Shown: piece by piece, positions 1 through 6,155 of the stretch
Position numbering within the stretch: position 1 is the stretch's first letter
Layout: every line of letters starts with the position of its first letter
Assembly: GCA_001786365.1 (NCBI GenBank)
Contig: MFWK01000024.1
Location: 1 to 15,176 of the forward strand
Source of the DNA: Candidatus Nomurabacteria bacterium RIFOXYD2_FULL_35_12
Lineage (GTDB): Bacteria; Patescibacteriota; Minisyncoccia; Phycocordibacterales; UBA9973
Reading direction: 5' to 3'
Length of the DNA: 15,176 nt
Program-made: the position numbers and the translations under genes
The notes under the pieces: model-generated
What the model was told of the DNA's origin: nothing
The model's database searches: none
What the model saw: only the letters and a program-made list of their open reading frames with translations

Positions 1-29
1 TGACTGAGTTGTTTAAATGATTTTCGCTT

Positions 30-719
30 ATGCTTTTTCATACTTCTATTTTACTAGAAGTTGCATTTCAAAAGAGAATTTTCACTGCACAATTACAACG
101 TACGCTACGGATGAAAAAGAATCAAGAAAATTTTGTGCAACAATTAATTGACCACGGGACACAAGTGGCTTTAGCTCACGGTGTTTCAGACTCCAAGCAA
201 GTTAAGGAATGGGAAGAATATAAAAAAGATATCCATAAAATATCGCTTATGGACAGCCTTCCGTTTTTATCAAATATAATACAGCAAATGAGTATTGGTT
301 TTCTTTGTACTCCGGATGTAAAACGACACCCTTTTATTACTTCTGATGAACCATGTGTTCTATTTAATCCAGATCTACAATGGCAAAGATTTTATGGACC
401 GGGTTTTGCACAGCAGAATGTCCAACTAACAATGCCTTTGTCTCCAGAAATCACTGTTATTTTTTCTTGGGCAAATTACCATGGGTATAGTATGTTACCA
501 GTTTCTAGGGTTGAAGATTTAAACCGCATGGCAAGAAGTTATGCAGAAAAAGAATTTATTTCTTCTACTCCAAGGCGAAGGTTAGTGTGGTTCTTTAAAA
601 TCCCTCTAGACCCTGCTTTTATTTTTCGATTGATTAAATATAAAATTAGGATTCTTATTCACGATTGGAAAATGAAAAGAGTTTGGAAAAAACATGATAG
701 AAAATATGGAAAAAATTAA
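30..719 (+). CDS. DUF4238 family protein, N-terminally incomplete
   Basis: The 229-residue product carries the C-terminal two thirds of a DUF4238 protein. Visible landmarks are the helix 'FTAQLQRTLR' near residue 18 (family form 'FiAlQylRTP'), 'FITSDEPCVLFNP' in the middle, 'MPLSP' of the following strand, and 'LNRMARSYAEKEFISS' toward the end. The family usually starts with an 'HYVPQ..L..F' segment roughly 80-100 residues earlier, and that is absent. An in-frame TGA at 18-20 prevents extension, so the gene is either 5'-truncated, interrupted by this stop, or decayed. The C-terminal tail is strongly basic. The next gene overlaps its end by 26 nt, suggesting co-transcription. DUF4238 proteins have no firmly established biochemical role; they turn up in accessory and defence-like neighbourhoods. 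The family call is fairly sure; intactness is doubtful. Confidence 0.75.
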   Translation: MLFHTSILLEVAFQKRIFTAQLQRTLRMKKNQENFVQQLIDHGTQVALAHGVSDSKQVKEWEEYKKDIHKISLMDSLPFLSNIIQQMSIGFLCTPDVKRHPFITSDEPCVLFNPDLQWQRFYGPGFAQQNVQLTMPLSPEITVIFSWANYHGYSMLPVSRVEDLNRMARSYAEKEFISSTPRRRLVWFFKIPLDPAFIFRLIKYKIRILIHDWKMKRVWKKHDRKYGKN

Positions 720-1548
720 AGAAGAAGTTAAATTAATAGTATCTTCGTCTGACACCGTCGAATTAAAGCTTGATAGACTTAATAATCTGCTTTCGACTCT
801 TAAGCCCTTAGATCATACAAAAGAAATGCTTTTTGTTTGTGATGCCGCTATTATTTGTGCAAACGATGCAGGTAAACCACACATGGTAGCACAATTCTGT
901 TTAATAAAAGTAAAGGCAGAAATTTCTCAAACTAGCTTCTACATAAAAGATATAAAAGATTTAACACTTCCTCCTGGTTGGTTTGCCCCTGCTTTAAAAG
1001 TCACAAAAGCAAGGCAAGCAGAATGTGAGAAAAGAGTCCAAGAAATCTGGACTAATACACAAAAGTATATAGATGTTGGGTTTGCTTACTTAAACAAGAA
1101 TCCACTTATTGGTGCGGCTGGATACTGTCAAACAATGGCAGGAGAAATTTACGCAAGTTATTACCTTCAGCTTAAGCTCTACCATTTTGGTTCTGGAAGA
1201 CCATGGAATTCTAAATTATCTAACTATAGGATAATAAGTTTCTTAGGTGTTGATAATTTCTTATTACTTGATCGAAAATCTCGGAAGAAAATAACAAGTG
1301 TAAGGAAAATTTCTCTTAAATGTTTCAAGGAGGCTAAAAAATACTACACAGAAATCAGGGCATGGCGATTCTTGGCTGACTGCTATTTATCTTTGGGCCT
1401 TGAACACCATTCTTTTAATAGTCCAATCAGGAGCAAAATTGCTTTTTATAGAGCTGAAAAACTTATCAAAAAGTATAAGATCATAGATCTGGAGGCTCGT
1501 CTGGAGAGTATGAGAAAATTACCTTTAATAGGTAGCACGAAAGACTAA
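694..1548 (+). CDS. Hypothetical helical protein, overlaps DUF4238 gene
   Basis: I do not recognise this 284-residue protein. It is predicted to be soluble and almost entirely alpha-helical, with no signal peptide or clear membrane segment. Segments such as 'AAGYCQTMAGEIYASYY' and 'AWRFLADCYLSLGLEHHS' have the small/aromatic spacing of TPR-like helical hairpins, which would suit a scaffold or protein-interaction role; this is inference. The start at 694 lies inside the end of the DUF4238 gene (26-nt overlap) with a weak GGA 7 nt upstream. A second in-frame ATG at 706 is an alternative. The overlap implies translational coupling and a shared function with the upstream gene. No catalytic motif was found. 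Confidence 0.7.
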   Translation: MIENMEKIKEEVKLIVSSSDTVELKLDRLNNLLSTLKPLDHTKEMLFVCDAAIICANDAGKPHMVAQFCLIKVKAEISQTSFYIKDIKDLTLPPGWFAPALKVTKARQAECEKRVQEIWTNTQKYIDVGFAYLNKNPLIGAAGYCQTMAGEIYASYYLQLKLYHFGSGRPWNSKLSNYRIISFLGVDNFLLLDRKSRKKITSVRKISLKCFKEAKKYYTEIRAWRFLADCYLSLGLEHHSFNSPIRSKIAFYRAEKLIKKYKIIDLEARLESMRKLPLIGSTKD

Positions 1549-1628
1549 ATAATATTACGGAGGCTTCCAGATACCCCGTCACTTTAATTTGTGTTTCTTT
1601 TTGCTCTATTTTTTGTTAGAACCTATAT

Positions 1629-3554
1629 ATGGCATGGAATGATAACCTCGAAATTGGTACCCCCGCTCACGAAATTGCGTCATCAACACACAATCGTATT
1701 CGCGTTCTAGCAGGACCAGGGGCTGGAAAATCATTTGCAATGAAGCGACGAGTGGCACGTGTTTTAGAGGTTGATCAAATTGACCCCGCAAGAGTATTAG
1801 CGGTTACTTTTACGCGCGTTGCCGCTGAAGATTTGCACAGAGAGTTAATTTCACTTGGCGTACCAGGTGCTGATCATCTAAATGGAAAGACCATCCATAG
1901 TTTAGCCATGACTATTCTAATGCGTAATCATGTATTAACGGCGTTAGGAAGAAATCCTCGACCACTCAATAAGTTTGAATTGGAACCATTACTCGAAGAC
2001 CTAAGTAATATTCATGGAAATAAGCATGCTCGAAGACGTTTAATGTCTGCTTATGGAGCAGCTTGGGCACGTCTGCAAACACAACAGCCTGGGTACGCTC
2101 AGTCTCCTGCAGACCAAGCATTTGTGGACGAACTTGTTAGGTGGCTTCGCACACACGAGGCAATGTTAATGGATGAACTTATACCTCATCTCTACCAATA
2201 TCTACATGCGAATCCGGGAGCTAACGAGAGAACAGAGTATGAACATTTATTGGTAGATGAATACCAAGATTTAAACAGAGCTGAACAAGAAGTTTTACGA
2301 CTGTTGAGTGAACATGGATCAATTTGTATAATTGGTGACGACGACCAATCTATTTATAGTTTCAGACACGCTCACCCGGATGGAATTCGTCAATGGGCAA
2401 CACTTCATGCAACAGATGAACATGCAATTAGTGAATGTCGACGTTGTCCTACAACAGTTGTTAGAATGGCAAATGCACTTATAGCAAAAAATACCGACAG
2501 AATAGCTGGCAAAGTAATGACGGAACGTTTAGCAAATGGTGTAGGTGAAGTCGCGATAAGGCAGTATAGAACAGTAGGAGAAGAAGCCAAAGCTGTTGCT
2601 GATAAAATAACTGCTTTAATCGCTACCGGCGTAGCTCCTCAGGAGATTATAGTTCTTACACAACGTGAGATATTTGCTGCGCCAATCTTTAATCTACTAA
2701 AAGAACAAGGTGTTCCAATAAAATCTTATTACGCTGAATCAGAGTTAGATACCACAGAAGCACAGGAACGTTTTGCTATTCTAAAGCTTCTTTTAAATAA
2801 CGAGGATCGTGTTGCTCTTCGTTGGTTACTTGGTCGTGGTCATAATAATTGGCGTACAAAACCGTATAGAAAGTTAATGAGCTATGTTAGAACAAGCAAC
2901 CTTTCTCCTTGGGAAACATTGAGTGGTTTAGAGACGGGTATTATTACACTTCCTTATACGAATACACTAGTCACACGCTTTAAAGAAATAAAAGCAGAAT
3001 TATCTACTTTACAGACAGCACCAGATCTGGATGAATTTATAAAATTGTGGTTACCAGAAACTGAAGAGACAGCACTACTTGCCGGAACTGTTGCAAGTAG
3101 TAAAGGAGAAGCAGAAAACCCACAAGAATTGTATGAAGCTCTCTATGAAGCAATTACTCAACCCGAAATACCGTTAGAAGTTACGCAGGTTAGAGTCATG
3201 AGTTTGCACAAAAGCAAAGGCCTTAGTTCTCCTTTTGTATTTATAGTTGGATCTATAGAAGGATTATTGCCTGCTAGATCTGATCAAACAATGACCCCTG
3301 AAGAACAATTAGCTAAGCTCGAAGAAGATCGACGACTCTTTTATGTCGGTATTACTAGAGTAAAATCAGATTTACCAAATAGAAATGGTTATTTAGGAAT
3401 AACCTATGCTCAAACGATGATTGCCGCCGATGCTTACTCCAGCCAAATCAGCCCAGTGCAAGTTATACGTGGGATTGCTCACTTACAAGCCAGTCGTTTC
3501 ATAGGAGAAATGGCACCTCACGCTCCGCGTGCTGAATCCAATACCCCTCTATAA
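1629..3554 (+). CDS. UvrD/Rep-type superfamily 1 ATP-dependent DNA helicase
   Basis: This is a complete 641-residue SF1A helicase, expected to translocate 3'-5' on single-stranded DNA using ATP. Motifs in order: Walker A 'GPGAGKS' (29-35), Ia 'TFTRVAAEDL' (60-69), Ib 'TIHSLA' (88-93), Walker B 'VDEYQDLN' (209-216), motif III 'GDDDQSIYSFR' (236-246), motif V 'VMSLHKSKGL' (523-532) and motif VI 'RRLFYVGITRVK' (568-579). The Q-motif glutamine position reads 'TPAHEIA' instead of the usual Q. The C-terminus has no added nuclease domain; its 'ASRFIGEMAP' ending matches, from memory, a subfamily of stand-alone UvrD-like helicases. The start follows an 80-nt gap with no clear promoter or Shine-Dalgarno. 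It converges on a serine recombinase 15 nt away, so it may be cargo of a mobile or defence region. A housekeeping UvrD or PcrA is less likely because it is shorter than those proteins (usually about 700 or more residues). Confidence 0.9.
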   Translation: MAWNDNLEIGTPAHEIASSTHNRIRVLAGPGAGKSFAMKRRVARVLEVDQIDPARVLAVTFTRVAAEDLHRELISLGVPGADHLNGKTIHSLAMTILMRNHVLTALGRNPRPLNKFELEPLLEDLSNIHGNKHARRRLMSAYGAAWARLQTQQPGYAQSPADQAFVDELVRWLRTHEAMLMDELIPHLYQYLHANPGANERTEYEHLLVDEYQDLNRAEQEVLRLLSEHGSICIIGDDDQSIYSFRHAHPDGIRQWATLHATDEHAISECRRCPTTVVRMANALIAKNTDRIAGKVMTERLANGVGEVAIRQYRTVGEEAKAVADKITALIATGVAPQEIIVLTQREIFAAPIFNLLKEQGVPIKSYYAESELDTTEAQERFAILKLLLNNEDRVALRWLLGRGHNNWRTKPYRKLMSYVRTSNLSPWETLSGLETGIITLPYTNTLVTRFKEIKAELSTLQTAPDLDEFIKLWLPETEETALLAGTVASSKGEAENPQELYEALYEAITQPEIPLEVTQVRVMSLHKSKGLSSPFVFIVGSIEGLLPARSDQTMTPEEQLAKLEEDRRLFYVGITRVKSDLPNRNGYLGITYAQTMIAADAYSSQISPVQVIRGIAHLQASRFIGEMAPHAPRAESNTPL

Positions 3555-3569
3555 TTCCAAAAGTATAAT

Positions 3570-4889
3570 TTAACTTATAGTAATAACTCCTTTGGTTGCA
3601 ACAATCAGTGATTTAAAGCATCCCATCAACTCCCGCTTCTCCTCATTAGTTCCTTCTCGTAAAATATACTTAGCGTAAGTTCGTAGATCGATTTCTTTAT
3701 GCTTTGATGAGGCCGGAGTTGATCCGAGGACACTTCGATGGAATTTATTGTATCGCTTCAATTCCTCTTCGAATTTGTGTTGTATGCCAATCTGGCTAAT
3801 TTCCAGTTTGTCTACTAATTTCACAAGTTGTTCCACCAATTCTTCTTCCCGGAGATAAGCATTTTTACAATGGCGGTCTTTTGATCGCCCACATCCATAA
3901 TAAATGTATTTTGCTACAGTTCCGTCCTTAAGCTGTTTATATTTTTCTTCTGCACTGATACCTGATCCACATAACCCGCACGTCATCAATTTAGTAAAGG
4001 CGAATTCATGGCTTTGGCGAACTATATTGTCTCTCTTGAGTTGTGCTTGTACTTGATCAAACAATTCTTTACTAACTATCGCTTCATGCTTACCGGTATA
4101 CCAGTTTCCAGATTTTTTTGGATACTCAAATGTTCCATAGTAAAAAGGATTCATTAAAGTTCTATAAATATTTCCTAGAGCCAAATTTTTGTTTCCTATA
4201 GTCTTAAAGTTTAATTCAAATTTGAGCCATTGATGCACTTTTCTGCCAGACCATTTATCATAAGCTACTTTCTCAAACATTTTCTTTATCACATGTGCTC
4301 GTTCTGTATCGATGATTACTTGGCACTTTTTGTCCATCATTTTTTGATTGAGGTATCCCGTGGGTGCCATTCCCGGCCATAGTCCCATTTCTACTCTAGT
4401 TCGCAGTCCTCGTTTAACATTAATTCCTCTATTATCATTCTCAAGTTTAGCTTGCCCACAGAGTATCATCAGCATAAACTTATCATTCGGTGAATTCATA
4501 AATCGTTGACCGAATGTTCTGATATCTTGAAGAAAGTTTCCATCCATCAAATCTACAATCTTTCCGAGATCGCCAGCATTTCTTGAAATTCTGTCTGGTG
4601 CCCAAGTAAGGATGCCATTAAACTTTCCTTGCTTTAGTTCTTCGACTATCTCATTAAAAACTGGTCTCTGTCCCGTTTCTTTAGCAGAGTGCGACTCGCG
4701 CTTCATCGTAATCACTTCAAGCCCTTCCCGATCTGCTAATTGAAGCATTTCTTTGATTTGGCTATCTATACTTAAAACCTGCCGCTCCTCACTCTCAGTG
4801 CTTTTCCTAGCATAAAGGCAGTATTTTACCTTTACAGGGATTGCTTGTTTTACCGTCACCCCAGCTGGCATTTGTACTGTATTGCTCAT
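3570..4889 (-). CDS. Large serine recombinase (resolvase/invertase family)
   Basis: The 439-residue protein is a site-specific DNA recombinase that cuts and rejoins DNA through a 5'-phosphoserine. The N-terminal catalytic domain shows 'YARKSTES' with nucleophile Ser30 and Arg28, 'SIDSQ' (40-44) and 'DRISR' (99-103), which carries the catalytic arginines. The Recombinase domain follows ('APTGY' at 175-179, 'NPFYYG' at 247-252). A zinc beta-ribbon has Cys304, Cys307, Cys333 and Cys341, and a helical/coiled-coil tail ends the protein. This is the large-serine-integrase layout, at the short end of that range. The ATG at 4889 gives a 20-residue lead-in before the catalytic strand; only a weak AGG lies close upstream. 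It is transcribed away from the structured intergenic region 4890-5205, where an attachment site would be expected. It probably mobilises, or once mobilised, part of this region. Confidence 0.93.
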   Translation of the reverse strand: MSNTVQMPAGVTVKQAIPVKVKYCLYARKSTESEERQVLSIDSQIKEMLQLADREGLEVITMKRESHSAKETGQRPVFNEIVEELKQGKFNGILTWAPDRISRNAGDLGKIVDLMDGNFLQDIRTFGQRFMNSPNDKFMLMILCGQAKLENDNRGINVKRGLRTRVEMGLWPGMAPTGYLNQKMMDKKCQVIIDTERAHVIKKMFEKVAYDKWSGRKVHQWLKFELNFKTIGNKNLALGNIYRTLMNPFYYGTFEYPKKSGNWYTGKHEAIVSKELFDQVQAQLKRDNIVRQSHEFAFTKLMTCGLCGSGISAEEKYKQLKDGTVAKYIYYGCGRSKDRHCKNAYLREEELVEQLVKLVDKLEISQIGIQHKFEEELKRYNKFHRSVLGSTPASSKHKEIDLRTYAKYILREGTNEEKRELMGCFKSLIVATKGVITIS

Positions 4890-4910
4890 ACCTAATCAAT
4901 GACGCACCCT

Positions 4911-4950
4911 TTTATAGGAGTCTAGAGCGTCTCTGTTGGTACTGTTGGTA
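4911..4950 (-). promoter_or_regulatory. Possible recombinase promoter with tandem 9-bp repeat
   Basis: On the minus strand a TATAAA (plus-strand TTTATA at 4911-4916) lies 21 nt before the recombinase ATG and could be a -10 box. At the distance expected for a -35 box lies a perfect tandem direct repeat, CTGTTGGTA twice, at 4933-4950 on the plus strand. The -35 match itself is poor. A tandem operator overlapping a weak -35 would fit autoregulation, but that is inference. A further minus-strand TTGACA (plus 4986-4991) is an alternative -35 without a good -10. Confidence 0.35.
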
Positions 4951-5072
4951 ACTCGATTACACAAACTTTATGATCTAAGCTAGGATGTCAAAAGCACACA
5001 AATGTGCTAAAATTTCTTTACAAATTAATAGCCGACCTAACCCCTTGGAATCTCTAAGGATATGGTCTAAAA

Positions 5073-5119
5073 ACTCGCTACAAGGTAAAGAACCCTTCGT
5101 CAGGGTACTTGTAGCGAGT
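5073..5119. repeat. 12-bp perfect inverted repeat (hairpin/cruciform)
   Basis: The arms ACTCGCTACAAG and CTTGTAGCGAGT are exact reverse complements separated by 23 nt that contain a second, nested 5-bp inverted repeat. The arms are not followed by a T run, so on its own this is not an intrinsic terminator. Its position upstream of a serine recombinase gene makes a protein-binding or attachment role possible, besides RNA folding. Confidence 0.8.
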
Positions 5120-5157
5120 CATAATCGGAAACGGTTATGGGTGGTCTTCGGACCATC

Positions 5158-5176
5158 GCCCGGCGGAGGGCTTTTT
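5158..5176 (+). terminator. Possible intrinsic terminator or attenuator
   Basis: GCCC (5158-5161) and GGGC (5168-5171) form a short GC stem around a six-base loop, followed directly by five T residues (5172-5176). The stem is only 4 bp, but its CCC can alternatively pair with GGG at 5139-5141, giving a switchable arrangement ahead of the gene that starts at 5206. Confidence 0.45.
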
Positions 5177-5205
5177 GTCTATCTACTGGGTTAAAACTCG
5201 CTACA

Positions 5206-5979
5206 ATGAAAAATAAATATTTACTCGCATTCCTTTTTAGCTTTCTTTTTATTCCCTCGATAGCTCTCGCTTCCTGGTGGAATCCATTTTCTTGGTTCAA
5301 GAAAAACCCGAAACCGACCATAGAGACGACTGAGAAAATTAAACCTAAACCATCGACAATAAAAGTCAGTGAAGATACTACGGCAACTAAAGCTACAGAA
5401 AAAAAGGTATCTAATTCAAAATCAAATATAGTTAAAGAAAAATCTACCAAAGAAACGGTCGCAACTTCTTCTATAGTTTCTAGTCCAGTTCCGCCAGTTT
5501 TGGATATATGTAAAAATATTGAAGGCATCCAAAGTGGTGCTCCTGATGGGATGATTGCAAATCAAGGAACTTGCTTGCCTTCTACTATTAATACAGATCA
5601 GCAGATCGCTCAAATTCAAGAATCCTTGAATCAAATCGTCAAAAACACAGCACCAGCAGTGCCACCGCCAGTGATTATTGATAACACTCCGAAAGAAGTT
5701 AAGTTTGAAGAACTGGCAAAGTTCTATATGCCTAATCTTGGTGAAGATTATGTTCAGCTATCTGTATATGCATTTAAAAAAGATGATGTGATCAAACTCC
5801 TATTCAAAGGTGAAACATTTACTCGCATAGTAAAAAAAGATGAAGGCCCGTCCGAAATGTTTGAAATCCACAAATTAGAACCTGGCACTTGGTATCCATA
5901 TGAAATAAAAGTCGAAAGAGGTAATTTATACGGTATTAGAAAAGCTGAATTCAGAACTGATTTTATTAAAAGTAACTAA
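5206..5979 (+). CDS. Secreted CPR-type protein, WWNPF motif, FN3-like end
   Basis: The 257-residue product starts at the ATG at 5206, chosen over an upstream in-frame ATG (5137) because it begins exactly with a signal peptide ('MKNKYLLAF...ALA', cleavage after about residue 22) and the upstream part lies inside the hairpin region. The mature protein begins with 'WWNPFSWF' (24-31), then a Lys/Thr/Ser/Glu-rich disordered stretch to about residue 95. A two-cysteine segment follows ('DICKNI' with Cys102, 'GTC' with Cys123) that could form a disulfide, then a short helix and a Pro/Val linker. A beta-rich C-terminus (about 166-254, 'LEPGTWYPYEIKV') resembles a fibronectin-type or surface beta-sandwich domain. 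It is probably exported and surface-exposed. It lies 83 nt before the giant Rhs gene, which has its own promoter, so joint function is only suggested. Exact role unknown. Confidence 0.8.
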   Translation: MKNKYLLAFLFSFLFIPSIALASWWNPFSWFKKNPKPTIETTEKIKPKPSTIKVSEDTTATKATEKKVSNSKSNIVKEKSTKETVATSSIVSSPVPPVLDICKNIEGIQSGAPDGMIANQGTCLPSTINTDQQIAQIQESLNQIVKNTAPAVPPPVIIDNTPKEVKFEELAKFYMPNLGEDYVQLSVYAFKKDDVIKLLFKGETFTRIVKKDEGPSEMFEIHKLEPGTWYPYEIKVERGNLYGIRKAEFRTDFIKSN

Positions 5980-6000
5980 ACTTTGTGAAAACCCGCCCTT

Positions 6001-6028
6001 TTGACACAGAATCTTTATATAGTATTAT
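6001..6028 (+). promoter_or_regulatory. Sigma-70-type promoter of the giant Rhs gene
   Basis: A perfect -35 TTGACA (6001-6006) and a 5-of-6 -10 TATTAT (6023-6028) are separated by 16 nt. The predicted transcript would start near 6035, leaving a leader of about 28 nt before the ATG at 6063. No clear Shine-Dalgarno is present in that leader. This promoter rules out the upstream GTG at 5985 as the natural start. Confidence 0.75.
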
Positions 6029-6062
6029 TAGTTTAAGTATTATTATTAACCTCATAAAATCT

Positions 6063-6155
6063 ATGAAAAAATATTCGTCTCGTTTTGTAAATGTTCCACT
6101 CATCCTTATTTGGATGTTGGCATCTGTGCTTGTTTTTCCTTCATCAGCTAATGCA
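6063..6155 (+). other. Signal peptide of the giant Rhs protein
   Basis: Residues 1-31 comprise a basic start (MKKYSSR), a hydrophobic core (PLILIWMLASVLVF) and 'SSANA', a typical signal peptidase I site. This fixes the start codon at 6063. Confidence 0.85.

Larger units (their letters stand above)
5062..5176 (+). ncRNA. Candidate structured RNA or leader with terminal T run
   Basis: Several consecutive stems can be drawn on the plus strand. Stem 1 is ACTCGCTACAAG (5073-5084) with CTTGTAGCGAGT (5108-5119), 12 bp perfect. It encloses an inner ACCCT/AGGGT stem (5092-5096/5102-5106) with a 7-nt against 1-nt internal bulge. Stem 2 is ATAATCG-GAAA-CGGTTAT (5121-5138), 7 bp with one G-U and a GNRA loop. 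Stem 3 is TGGTC-TTCG-GACCA (5142-5155) with a UUCG loop, extendable by GGG (5139-5141) with CCC (5159-5161). The last stem, GCCC/GGGC (5158-5161/5168-5171), precedes five T residues, as in an intrinsic terminator, and shares its CCC with stem 3, so the two compete. ATGGTC at 5062-5067 could also pair with GACCAT at 5151-5156. No known RNA family was recognised and no promoter is clear. Confidence 0.5.
4890..5205. other. 316-nt structured intergenic region
   Basis: No convincing gene is seen in this divergent stretch between the recombinase and the secreted-protein gene. A 69-codon ORF at 4985-5194 has no start signal and runs through the hairpins, so it is not counted. The region holds the tandem repeat at 4933-4950, a small hairpin AGCACA-CAAA-TGTGCT at 4993-5008, the long inverted repeat and hairpins at 5073-5176, and two copies of a 14-nt direct repeat. 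It could be a structured RNA, a leader/attenuator, a recombinase attachment site, or a combination. Confidence 0.7.
5070..5206 (+). repeat. 14-bp direct repeat pair AAAACTCGCTACAA
   Basis: The 14-mer AAAACTCGCTACAA is present at 5070-5083 and again at 5193-5206. The first copy contains the left arm of the inverted repeat. The second ends on the A of the ATG of the secreted-protein gene, occupying the place where a ribosome-binding site would be expected. The two copies bracket the candidate RNA and terminator (123-nt period). Possible explanations are an excision or insertion footprint, att-like cores, or an alternative pairing partner for the right arm CTTGTAGCGAGT. Confidence 0.75.

Noticed and set aside
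18..20. TGA read as glycine (code 25, as in Gracilibacteria/Absconditabacteria), which would extend the DUF4238 gene.
   Set aside because: The 2,690-codon Rhs gene and the other long genes contain no in-frame TGA and encode glycine with GGN; if TGA were sense, many would be expected. All seven stops being TAA fits AT-rich codon use.
1629..3554. GajB of a Gabija defence system.
   Set aside because: The helicase is longer than GajB and no GajA-type ATPase/TOPRIM nuclease gene adjoins it.
5073..5119. Integron attC site.
   Set aside because: The hairpin is tempting, but the GTTRRRY/RYYYAAC core pair is missing and the nearby enzyme is a serine recombinase, not a tyrosine integron integrase.
5139..5176. 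T-box riboswitch antiterminator, because of GGGTGG followed by a terminator.
   Set aside because: The conserved UGGNACC bulge is not present (the sequence reads TGGTCTTCGGACC), and the downstream gene is not an aminoacyl-tRNA synthetase or amino-acid gene.
4985..5194. Open frame of 69 codons on the plus strand.
   Set aside because: It runs through the hairpin and terminator-like structures, has no ribosome-binding site and no recognisable protein pattern.
5100..5634. Minus-strand open frames opposite the secreted-protein gene.
   Set aside because: They are antisense shadows of a gene with a clear signal peptide; no independent coding signal.
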